A stretch of DNA of 64,000 nt from Heligmosomoides polygyrus polygyrus. Its lineage: Eukaryota > Nematoda > Chromadorea > Rhabditida > Heligmosomidae. How positions within the stretch are numbered: the stretch's first letter is position 1; each line of letters opens with the position of its first letter. Where the stretch lies: the NCBI GenBank assembly GCA_947396885.1, contig OX377204.1, positions 94,250,728 through 94,314,727 on the forward strand, in the 5' to 3' direction. The notes under the pieces are model-generated. The model was not told the DNA's origin. It was given only the letters and a program-made list of their open reading frames with translations, and searched no databases. Made by a program: the position numbers and the translations under genes. This document shows, in pieces, positions 21,467-32,600 of this stretch.

Positions 21467-21969
21467 TTCATCTCACCTGTGTGCAGAAGTCACATAATTC
21501 CCTTCTAAACTGCTTTAGTACGCCACTATTTGACTTCCACGACTCCGCAGACCACGTGGAAATTCCTTTTCGTCTGCTGATACCAACCTTGACTGTTTCA
21601 CAGCTCGAATTCCATCCGTAGTCACGGTGAGAGAGATAGATTCGATTAATCAAATGATTGGCTCCGGTTGATGGAACCGCAACATCGGAAGAGCTTTTTC
21701 TGTCCAGCTCTCCCTTGTCGGGAAGGCGCGGCGGTGACCTTCGCGGTGAACGATTACCCGTGGGACAGATATTAGCCGTGGCGCGCACATTAATCAACGC
21801 GGTGTAGTCAAAGTGCTACGTCCCTGGCCGTGATAAAAGACCTATTGGCATCCGTTCAAGTGTCGCGGGTGAAATAGTCCTTCGCCCATCTACGACACAA
21901 TGACCCAGCGGTGAGTTGCAGTGTCGTGGAATTAACGACCGATTTTTTATTTTTTATTTGCTGCGAAGG

Positions 21970-22235
21970 GCGTGTGTAGCGTAGTTGGAGGAGGCGTCGG
22001 CTGTCGCGTGCACCCGATACCAGGTCCTTGGTTTGGATTTCCCACCCAGGCCAATTAAGCCTTTCATCCCTTCGGGGTCGGTGAAGTCTGGGAAGGATAA
22101 ACCGCCGATGACTTGTTCATCGGTTGGGCAGCGCAAGTCATTGTATGGCCAAGTACGCGTTCAAACCGCCTCCACGACATCTTCTAGAAGTAGAATGCGT
22201 GGCGCAGCCCAAAAGGAGTTAAGTATGCCGTCCTT
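21970..22235 (+). repeat. tRNA-headed SINE, forward
   Basis: It reads GTGTGTAGCGTAGTTGGAGG at the head, GGTTTGGATTTCCCACCC at the B-box region and AGTAGAATGCGTGGCGCAG near the tail. A reverse, degenerate copy follows at 22310-22575. Confidence 0.7.
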
Positions 22236-22309
22236 CACTGTTTCATTTTACCTTCAATTCTTGCAGTAGATATCCTATGCATACACTTGTTTAAAGCAAG
22301 AGAATAAAG

Positions 22310-22575
22310 GATAAAGTTAAGCGCTATTCAGCTGATCTGTGAGATACGCCATGCATTCGTGTTCTACGGGATATCCTGGAAACGATTTCAATTCATATTT
22401 TATACAATGACACAAATGTAGCCAGCCGTTGTACAACCTGGTATTTTATCATTCTAAATCGCTCCTGGTGCTAATTTAGCGACACTGCCTGAGTGGGACC
22501 CGAACCTGCCGATCGATTCGCTGCGCACCCGACAACTGGCGCCCTCTCCGACTGCGCTATATATGCACTGATTTC
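22310..22575 (-). repeat. Degenerate tRNA-headed SINE, reverse
   Basis: It has GAGATACGCCATGCATTCG at the left and CCGACTGCGCTATATATGC at the right in the reversed family order. Confidence 0.45.
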
Positions 22576-23184
22576 CGGCGGCACTATTTACTTCTGGCAT
22601 TTTCGGCATTTCCTTCCAGAAGAGGTTTAGCGTCAGCAGTGCTTGCTCTAATTAACGATAGAGCGTAGAAACATAAGAGATTTTTTCGGGATACGCCATG
22701 CTTTCAACATTGACATGACCGCTGTTTTGATACCACTCGCTCTTTGTATGTAAACCGTTTTTGCCATTTTTTTTGCCATCAACGGTGCGTTCAGTGATTG
22801 TTATATGAGCTACTACAAACTTCTTGGAGTACGCCATGCCTTTAACTCTCATCTGAATTCGCCAAATTTTAACACTGATAGCCTCGTTCAAATTTAATAG
22901 CTTTTCTTCAACGGTAAGAAGGTTGTTTTCCTGCTTACTCCACACTTCCTCAGATGCTCACTGGTTAGCCGATTGCTCAACTGATCCAGAGGTCAGCGCA
23001 GTCTAAAAAGGTCCCATAAAATCCTAAGAGCCGTCACAAATCTCTTCTGAAGACTAGTATGACCCCCCCTTTGATCTACACAAAGGGGTGTGGCCTTTGT
23101 TGGCCTTGGGCGGAGCTATGCTAGCCCCTGGAAAACGGACATCAGGGCTTGATAGAATTCTGGATTTCGATTGGCGGATCTGTG

Positions 23185-23388
23185 GTACATGTTGCGAATA
23201 TGGGCAGCATTATGAGGTGGAAGCGCGCCAGCGAATCAAGCCGCATTAGATCGGCGTGCCATTCAGAGTGGACTTGTACGGCCGGCACCCTGATTGGCTG
23301 GCGTCTACTCGGCCGGTGCTCTGCTTGGTTATGATTGGCCATCTTGCGACCACCTCCCAGTGCAGCCCAACTTCAAGACATGAATCGG
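23185..23388. repeat. MITE, 'GGGCAGCAT' family
   Basis: Tips TTGCGAATATGGGCAGCAT and AGTGCAGCCCAACTTCAAGACA. A partial copy lies at 23470-23580, where AATCGATTATTTTCC of the Rh relic begins shortly after. Confidence 0.65.
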
Positions 23389-23635
23389 ATACTCTTCAGC
23401 ATAGCACTATTGTGCCTTAGCCTTTTTTCGGATCATTCATTTTTCACCAATAGTGATACCGTGGGCGGAATCGGTTCAAGTCGCGTATGTGGGCAGCACT
23501 ATAAGGTCAGCTAATCGAAACCAATCAAAGTGCCTACCGAACGGACGCCAGCCAATAAAGGCGCCAACCGCATCATCCTTTCTGAATTACATGCCGTTTC
23601 GGCTATTACGGCTTGATAGATTCCATCTGTTAATA

Positions 23636-24290
23636 CAATCGATTATTTTCCAATCAATAACCTATTGAAGTGCTAAATTTTGGCATAGTGAATTGCCTGA
23701 TGATATGAAACAATATTAAAACTGCGCCCTTCAAAATTTACTTCTGCGTGTGTCTCGGTTTCTTAAAACAATTTTGAAGCCTCTTTTTAATTTTTTTCAA
23801 GCCATCTCATTCACGAGGTATTTTAAGGAGATTGTCAGCAGACTGTTTTCGACATATAGTTATAGCAAACATTTTAAGACATTTTGAGTAAGTTTAAAAC
23901 GACATTTAGTTGAGCTTATTGACTTCGATTTTTAGATTGTTTTAGAGGAAAAATTATTAAATAAAAGTTAATACTTATTATATAATGAACCTCGAGGATA
24001 TCACGGATGTTATGCGCGTTCAAGCAGCACCGGTGGTGTAAGGCGTAGCGTCGCTGCCCGGAAAGCAGAAGGTGCGGGTTCGAGTCCCGCCTGGCGCAAG
24101 AGTTTTGCTCCTAACAAAACATCCTGTAACAACTTATTGTTAATTAATAATGTTTTAATTTTTTTTTATTTTATTTTTTATTTTATTTGAAATATTTTTG
24201 GTTTTGTAAACCTCCTTTCTTAAGACCGTGGTTGTGGGCCTATTTGGGCTATCGGCCAAGTGTGACTTGGGACTTGGCTATGGTTGGTCG
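23636..24290 (+). pseudogene. Relic of a third Rh gene copy (end of intron 3 plus decayed exon 4)
   Basis: From 23636 the sequence aligns along several hundred bases with the 3' part of intron 3 of gene 1 (27545-27930): shared words include CAATCAATAACCTATTGAAG, TTTTGAAGCCTCTTTTTAAT and TTCACGAGGTATTTTAAG. It then reaches a CTTTCTTAAG acceptor and a decayed exon at 24225-24272 that still reads TVVVGLFGLSAKCDLG, against [16 protein letters not shown] in gene 2. The rest of the exon is lost. A tRNA-like MITE (23993-24136) has been inserted into the intronic part. The segment lies inside intron 2 of gene 1, showing that the locus once held a third copy or an unequal-exchange remnant. Confidence 0.75.
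23993..24136 (+). repeat. tRNA-like MITE nested in the Rh relic
   Basis: It contains GATATCACGGATGTTATGCG, a tRNA-like core with acceptor-type ends GCACCGG and CTGGCGC, GCGGGTTCGAGTCCCGC (a perfect T-arm) and the tail ACATCCTGTAACAAC. It is the same family as 50853-51024. The anticodon-type loop CCGGAAA lacks the expected U33, so it is not a working tRNA. Confidence 0.7.
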
Positions 24291-24427
24291 CGGGTGCGGC
24301 TATGTCGGCCTTTGAAAAGCTGACTTCCAGACTACAATTTCGGATTTTGATTGGTGGATCTTTTTTTCAGGATATCGTGCTTCAGCTGTTTTCCAAGTCT
24401 TTCATTTCTTAGTGAGACTCTAACGCG

Positions 24428-25152
24428 TATGCCATCCATGTGGCGTATGTGGACAGCATTGTAGGGCGGGGCCGTGTCGGCGAATCGAAGCGAATCAAAG
24501 CGCCTCCCGAACAAACGCCAGCTAATAAAGGCAAAAAACGCACTTGAATGCCATGCTGATTCGATACGGCTTGATTGGCAGACGCGTTTGGACCGCACAA
24601 TGCTGCCCATACTCGCGACAAGGTCACGAATTGCCTTCTACCTTTCTTCCGGAAAGCCGGTTTTTTGAACGTCTAAGCAACGCAGGTTATTTCACTGTTA
24701 TGTCACAGTCTCCTCCCTTAGAGGTGATACCTGGTTCCTTCTGTCTCGTAGTCTTCTCGTCTTCTGACCACTCGGTCGGTACTCTGATTGATTCGCATCT
24801 GTTTGGCCGGTGCTCTGCTTGGTAATGATTGACTGCGTTGCCAAATCTCACAGTGCTGCACACCCTCACGACATGAACCAGATCTTTTTCAGACTATTGT
24901 GCTTCAGTCTTTTTTCGGATCAATCATTTCTTACCATTATTGATACGGATACGGTTCATGTCGCCTATGCGGACTGCAATGTAAGGCGGGGCCGCGTCAG
25001 AAGCCAATTAAACGCCTAACGAACAAACGTCAGCCAATAATGGCGCCAACTGCCCGCACCGCCCTCTCTGCATGACACGCCAACTCGATACGGTTTGATT
25101 CGTTGGCGCGTTTGCACCTTCCAATGCTGCCCACACTCGCGACAAGGTAACG
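24428..25152. repeat. Cluster of 'GGGCAGCAT' family MITEs
   Basis: Copies at 24428-24620, 24770-24880 (partial) and 24950-25152. Each has TATGTGGACAGCAT- or TATGCGGACTGCAAT-like left tips and AATGCTGCCCA(T/C)ACTCGCGACAAGG right tips. The AGCCAATAA(A/T)GGC block is shared with 23560. Confidence 0.6.
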
Positions 25153-25159
25153 AATCGCC

Positions 25160-26450
25160 TTCTACCTGCCCCTTCTTTGAAGTTCCAGGCAATCCCAGAA
25201 ATTTCTATGCTGTGTCACATCAGTTCCTCTACTTCGAGATGATACGCGAACATTTTCATCTCCCAGTCTTCTGGTCTTCTGGCCTTCTGATCACTTTTCC
25301 CGAAATTCCTCGCCCGAATCGCTGCAGAACTCTGCAGCGTCAATTCCTGCAGGGACGACCCCTATTCTTCTCCTTTTTTCGGCAGTCGGCATCCTGTTTG
25401 AATTCTGATGTCTCCGTCATGTCGCATAGAAACGCCTGCATAGCGATACATGTGCATCACCATCGAAATGGTTTCCTGATTCAGTGAACTGGTCTCGGCG
25501 TCTATAATCTCACTTGATGGCAACCTATTCGACGGTGATGTTTCGCTGTGAAACGACATAAATAAACGTCAGTTCAGAAGTCACCGATTTCCCTGCATTC
25601 CTTCTACTGTTCTCTGCTCCTCTACACGCTCTTTTTAATTCGCTTCTGACACAACATATTAAGTAGAAAGTTCGCAGCTTCAGACGCGTCTGAATACGTC
25701 ATTTCACTTCCACGGGTAGATCTGAAGGCATTTCGAGGCTGTAGTTCTTCTTAGCAGGGTGATCAGGAGCCGTCGTGGGCTAACCATGAGAGTGTTAGAG
25801 AATCTTCACAACAGTTCCTCAACTCCAGAGGACCAACTCGGATCTATCCTAATGGGGCGGGGTAACTCCACTTGACTCTTTGTCAATGTCGGCAAGATGG
25901 AAAGTAAACTATTTTCCAAAGTGGACACACCGCATCAGCTCACGAGAGGGCTTTTCTTTGCAATCTTCTAGCCGACGAAGGCCATTCTGCTAGGAGATTG
26001 ACCTTACTTCGCTTTTGTAGCGGCGCTCGCACCCCCCCCCCCCTCTAACTAGGATAGATCCGGTCGACTCGTTTCCCAAGCAGAAGAACTGAACCTTTAC
26101 AATCTTGTGCGAGGTGCGAACCCTGACAAGTAGCTCGACTACCACCTCCTAGAGTTTCATGGACCAACAAATACAGCATGATTTGCAAAGATTGGAGCGT
26201 GCAGACACGAAAATTTGGACTCGAAATCTGAGGTGAACATAGACGCCTCTCACTCTCGTTAGAATACGCCGTGCGTTGTACAATACACGGCGTGGGCGCA
26301 TCACAGATGGGCACTAGTCTTACAAGTGGCCTTGTTTTATTAAACACTCCGAGAGGATTCATTGTTCCCTATCTTTTCTGTTCAATTATCGGATAGCCGC
26401 CTCACAATTTGTTATTAGTGCCTTTCGTATTCGAATCACTTCCGCGATGT
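25160..26450. other. No gene recognised (intron 2 of Rh gene 1)
   Basis: Mixed sequence with a C-run at about 26031-26043. Short frames here show no domain. A 12-base inverted word around ACGCCGTG/CACGGCGT at 26262-26285 is the only local structure noticed. Confidence 0.45.
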
Positions 26451-26454
26451 TGGC

Positions 26455-26677
26455 TAAAAGTTGAGTGCATGGCGCATTCCACTGAAATCGATTACCGCTA
26501 CTGAATTCTTCTCTGACCTATGCAGCTTATTTCGTACTTACCTAAATTCCATGTCTGCTCGTGCTCTAGTGTAGCTTTACTCTCATCCAGTGTGATATTT
26601 TATGCCTGACCCAGATATGGGTCAAGCGGCTTTGAACGGCTTTTTCAAAATGTAGAGCAATTCAGTTTTTTTTTCAG
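26455..26677 (+). promoter_or_regulatory. Conserved 5' flank of the Rh core exon, gene 1
   Basis: About 220 bases directly before exon 3 match the equivalent flank of gene 2 (44393-44614). Shared words include AAAAGTTGAGTGCATGGCG, AAATCGATTACCGCTACTG, CCTATGCAGCTTATTT and ATATGGGTCA. The flank ends in a TTTTTTTTCAG acceptor. It could be an internal promoter with a trans-splice site, giving a short isoform that starts at MASAF, or it could simply be conserved by recent duplication. Confidence 0.4.
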
Positions 26678-29600
26678 AAATCCAAGGATGGCGTCCGCTT
26701 TCCAGAAACATCAGTTTACCATTGTTGTCCTAGTTTGTCAGGTCAGTGTTTATATTCGAAAATCAATCAATAATCAATTTTTTTTCAATCAATAACTTGT
26801 TGGAGTACAAAACGTTGTCACTGAAATTTCGATGAAGTGTTAGATGAAATAAAACAAAAGAAGAATTCGGTCCATTCTTTGAATATCGATACGACGTAGC
26901 GACGTATTTCTGTATTACTATTAGTCAATAATCGATTACTTTCCAATCAATAACTTCTTGAAGCTTTATTTAACATAAAAAGGAAGCTTTTTTACGAGTT
27001 TTCAGATGAAATAGAATGTGGTGGGTTTCCTAAAAATCAGTTACCAAAATCAAACAGAAGAAAACTTAGGTTCACTTCATGGGTATCGATTACGACGTAT
27101 TTCCCACTAATCTATAATCAATTATTTTCTGATCAATAAATTACTACGGCTTTTTAAAAAACAAAACAGAAAATTTTCGACAAATTTTTAAAAGAAATAA
27201 AATGTAGTAGTATCCTGTAAATCTATTACTACGTATAAGGGGGTTTTATAACCCCATTATTAATCAATAATCGATTACTTTTCAATCAATAACTTATTGA
27301 AGCTCTGCTCAACATAAACTTCGGCGAATTTCTAGAAGATATAAAATGTCGTGAGTTTACAGAAGGTTTGTTACTGCTTATTTTTATGGCACCATTATTA
27401 ATCAGGAATCGATTACCTTCCAATCAATAACTTATTGAAGTTTTGTTAAACACAAAACGGAAAAACTTCGACTAGCTTTTAGAAGAAATTAAATGTTTTG
27501 AGTTTACTCGATATTTATTGGTGCGTATTTTTATGACACCATTGTTAATCAATAATCGATTAGTTCCCAATCAATATCTTATTGAAGTGCAAAATTTTGG
27601 CGGACAGCGAAAAAGTTTTGGTGAGTTGTTTGATGATATTAAAAAAAGAAACTCTAGGCCCTTGAGATTCTACTACTACGTGTTTCTCAATGTTGTAAAC
27701 CTAATTTTGAAGACTATTTTTAATTTTTTTGAAAACACTTTATTCAAGAGGTGTTTTGTCAAAATTCTTAGCAGATGTTTGACTATTTTCGTAAAAAAGT
27801 TATAGGAAAAATTTTAAAACATTTCGAGTGTCTTCAAAAAATAACTTCTACTTGAGCTCTATGGATTTAATTTTTAGGATCTTTTCTTAGGAAAAAATAA
27901 TTAAAAGTGGTCTTGTAATCCTCATTCTTTCAGGCCGCGTTTATGGTCTTGTTTGGGCTGTTCGCCAAGTATGACGTGAATGCGATGCCGAAAGGATCAG
28001 AAGACGCCGTGCCGATGGCCAGTAAATATCCAAGTACGTTTCTCAGTCTTGAATCGATTTATCGATTTTCAAACTAATCGATGAGGCTTTTCAGTGTTCC
28101 AAGACACTCATGTGATGATATTCATCGGTTTCGGCTTTCTGATGACGTTCTTGAAGGTGCGGTCTGAGTCGTGGTCTTCATTAATCTGGTCTTCTGAATG
28201 CTCTTGAAAGTCGATCGAGTCTCGACGTTTCAGCGCTACGGTTTCTCAGCTGTGTCGGTGAACCTGCTGCTAGCCTGCTTCACGATCGAATGGGGTTTGA
28301 TCGTACGTGGCCTGCTGAGCCACGAGTTCGCCCAGGATGGGAAGTTCAGCATCGGACTGGATCAGTGAGTCTCCTACGGGTTTTCTTCCGAATCAGATGG
28401 CACTTCTATAACATCAGGTTGGAAATTATGTCCCCGCCGTTTTTTATACGTTTTATTCTGAATTTCGCTAAAGTTTTTGCATAATTTTATACAACATTTG
28501 AAACGGAATTATTTTCTCTATCAGAAATTATTTTTAGCTTTTTCCATTTTCATTTTTGCAAATTGTAGCTCATTAAACTGGAAAGTCATAAAAAATAACG
28601 TTCGCCGACAGCTCTTTTTCTCCGCCTTCTTCTGATTTTTTATACATTTTTATGTTTCTTCATTTATATTTTTATATTTTTTATAATCATTAGAAAGAAA
28701 ATGATTTGTTCTACATAAAAGTATGTAGAGGTCATTTCGTTCATTTTGATCTTCGTAATCTTCAGGACATTAAAGTGGAGTGTATAGTAGACAAAAAGAC
28801 ACTATTGTACTTTCAGGACTCTAGAGGTCGAGCACAGGTCAAAGAAATTTTTTTGCCCAAGTTTCGCATAGGTGGATTTTTTGAGTTAGTGATCACGATC
28901 TGACAACCGCCTCTGAAATATCGGCCGATTACGGTAGGTTACGGTAGGCACGGATGACTAAGGCTGCCAAGATCATAATCACCGATTTCGCTCAAACTTC
29001 GCCTAGGAAGCCTATTTGGGGTGCTGATCTCGAATATGACATCCGTTTTTTGCTTTACGCTGAAGCACGGTGGGTTACGGTAGGTACGGGTGACTAAAGG
29101 CCGCCACAGACTTCTGCGGCGCCGCTCGGCGGCGTCGCTGCCCTCTGCTTAACCATAGGGCAGAGACGCAGAGCTCGCCTCCAGCGGCGCCGCCGAGCGG
29201 CGCCGCAGAAGTCTGTGGCAGCCTTAAGGCTTCGCCTATGTGGTTTATTTGGGGTGTTGATCACATCTGACATCCGTTTTTCGTATTACGTTGGAGTGTG
29301 GTACTGGTGACTAAGTTCATGGTTACCGAAAGGTAAGACCTGTATCGGATATTTTAAAGCGTTCCTTACCCGATTACGGTAGGTTACAGTATGGTACGGT
29401 TAACTAAGGCTGTCGAGGCTATAATAACCCTGGGCAAAGTTGGGCGAAATCAGCGATTATGACCTTAGTCACACGTTCCTACTGTAACCTAACGTACTCC
29501 AGCGTAATAAGAGAAACGGATGAATGATTCGTGATCAGCACTCCAGATAGCCCACAGCGCGAAGTTTGGGCGAAATCGGTGATTACGACCTTAGTCGCAC

Positions 29601-32600
29601 GTACCTACCGTAACCTACCGTACTCCAGTGGAAGACGTAAAACGGATGTGAGATTCGTTATCAGCACTCCAAATAAACCTCTTGGGTGAGGTCTGGACGA
29701 AATCGGTAATTATGACTTTAATCACCGACCGTTCATCGACCTCTGAAGTCCTGAAAGTGCAGTAGTTTCTACAAAAACTATTGAAAAAATAAGAAAGCTG
29801 TTGGTAAAATGATTTATGCCTTCTGGACACTCCACGTTAATGTCTTGAAGAAGAACTAGAATCAAAATCAAACAACACTCTTTCTGGTAGAGCAAATCAT
29901 CCGCTTCCGAATGGTGTCCATCTAACTTTGTGCAAAAAATTCAGCGAAATTCAGAAGAAAATGTTACAAAACAGAGAAAAACGGCGCGAATTTAGTTTCC
30001 ATACTAATATGGTAGGAGGAGCTGTAGTCTATAGTTGTGCTCGAATAAATATATTCGAATAGTTATTCGAATAAAAGACTATTCGATATTTCTAGATTTT
30101 CAAATACTCGTTCGACATCGAACATCGAAGGGGAGCCATATTCGAATATTATTCGAAAATTGAATAATCTTATTCGAATGTCGAATAAACTTCAAATTTT
30201 TAAGCACAGATCTTGATTTGAACAAATTGTTCGGCTATTCGAATATACGAATAAACGAAAGATGGGACATATTCGATTTTCCGTTATTCGAAAAAATTGA
30301 TCGAATAAATTCGTTCATCCATTCGTTCGAAAATTTCCGAGCTCGTTCGGTAAAATTTCTCCAAATCTTACCTATACTTCACAGATATTTATGACCAGAG
30401 AACGATACGTGGAGTGATCAGGTAGCTGGTGCAAGCCAACGCTTTGTTTGACTAGTCGCCTTGCCATCCGGGTGGGCAAAAACTCGATAAGTACCTACCT
30501 CAACCTCCAACTCCAGGCTTCTCACCGCCGACTTCGCTGCCGCTGTGATACTGATCTCGATGGGTGCGATGCTCGGCAAGCTGTCGCCGGTTCAGTACCT
30601 CATCATGGCCCTCATTGAGACTCCGGTCGCCATCTTCGTGGAGCATCACGTCGTGCACACCTTCCATGTGAGTCCAGGGCTTTTGAGGGCTGAGTAAGGT
30701 GTTGGTTTTGGAGACGAAGATGATAGATGGTGATAGAAATGCGGCAGCTAACGGACCAAAACTTCCCCATTGATTCCCAACCGCTCTATATAGCGAAGTA
30801 GAGCTTGGGGTAAGTTCTGATCCAAGAAAGCTGTCACGTTTCGTGGGTTTTCGCTGAATTTGTGACTTCATTTTGTTGGATTCCAGAAAAAACAGTGACT
30901 CCTCCGAAACTTTCTCACCTCTTATTTATACCTAACCCTAGCGTTTCTTTTCTTTTTCTGAAGCCCTGAAGAAGCCAATTTTATCCCAATAATGAGTAGT
31001 ACAATTTTAAGAACGACCTAAGGTTGAAAGAACTGCGGAAAGTGCTACAGGTCGAGTTTTTCTGGCAGGAAATCCTCCTTTAGGTGAATGACGTTGGAGG
31101 CTCGATCGTTGTGCACGCCTTCGGAGCCTACTTCGGCTTGGCTTGCTCGAAGGCGTTCGCGAGCTCCGGCCAACGCGAACACGAAAACGAGGGCTCCGTC
31201 TACCATTCGGACATCTACGCCATGATCGGTAAGGTGAATTTGGAATATGTTCCCAAGTCTAGTTGATACTGGTAAAATTAGTCACCGTGGTAGACGAAAA
31301 AGGCGCCGGCATGAAATTTCAGGCACTGCCTTCGCCTTTTCTGGAAATTGAATTATAAAAGGAAAATCGTTGGAATTAAAAAAGAGGTACTTACCGCAAA
31401 GAGACGACACTGCGGGTGCGGGAACGCGCCGTTGCTCCTGCCGTAACCGCAGGAGCCAATCAGGCATCGACTCTTGGCCCCACAGTTAGGGCGTACAATT
31501 AGCTATCGCGGTTAGGGAGGAGCAGGAGCATTTTATTTGACCTTATTAAAGGATAGTGAATAAAGGACGGCGTCACTCAATTCTTTTTGGAATGCGCCAC
31601 GCATTCTACTTTTGCAGGATGTCGGGGAGGCGATTTGAATGCGTATTTAGCCATGCAATGACTTGCGGTGGCTAGCCGCTGGTCAAGTCAGCGCTGTATC
31701 GTTTCCAGACAAGTCTGGTACCAATTCGCCGACCCCGGGGAATGGAAGGCCTGGTTGGCCTGGGCGGGAAATCCGAACCAGGAACCTGCTGGTAACAAGT
31801 GCACGTGACAGCCGGCATCTCCTCCGACTGCGCTCCATGGGCCCACATCTTTAAAATTACAGAAATATTTCTCATTTGGAGATCAAGGAACATCTTCACG
31901 CTTTTCTTGTAGGAGCCATCTTCCTGTGGGTGTTCTGGCCGTCGTTCAACGCCGCTGTTGCCGAGCCGGCCGATGCCCGTCAAAGAGCCGTCTGCAACAC
32001 CTTCCTGTCACTGGTTGCCTGTACAATCACGACGTTTCTCTTCTCTCAGGCTACTGACCACCATGTAAGGAATTTCAAGGCTTTTTGAAGTATTCTGTTG
32101 GTGAATTAACTTTTTAAGAAAAAATTCGACATGGTTCACATTGCGAATTCAACCCTAGCCGGAGGAGTTGCCATCGGAACTACTGCTAATGTGGTTCTAC
32201 ATCCTCTGCATGCTCTGATTGTCGGAGTAGTCGCTGGAGCCGTTTCCGTCGTCGGCTACAAGTATATTACGGTAGGGCGATAATCGATATATAGATTTTT
32301 GGGGGACTGTCAATGAAGATGAGCTTTCAGCCACTATTGAGTAGCAAGCTCGGAGCACACGACACCTGCGGTGTGAACAACTTGCACGGAATGCCCGGTG
32401 TACTGGCCGGTATCTTCTCTGCGATCTTCGTCCTCGCCTACGATCCAGCTGCGTATGGAATCAGGTGAGTTCGGCTTTCGCAAACTCTGAAGTTGATCCA
32501 ACAGACTCATTTCAGCCTGAACGTCATCTACCCAGCTATGAAGAGCGCGGATAATGCAGAAGGTATCAGTGCCGGTGCACAGGCTGTTAACCAGCTTATT

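Noticed and set aside
24029..24101. Functional tRNA gene with GGA anticodon
   Set aside because: The arms pair, but position 33 is C rather than U, the core recurs inside a dispersed repeat with conserved flanks, and copies vary. It is a tRNA-derived repeat.
30500..30871. 123-codon minus-strand ORF over exon 7 of Rh gene 1
   Set aside because: It is the antisense shadow of a real exon.
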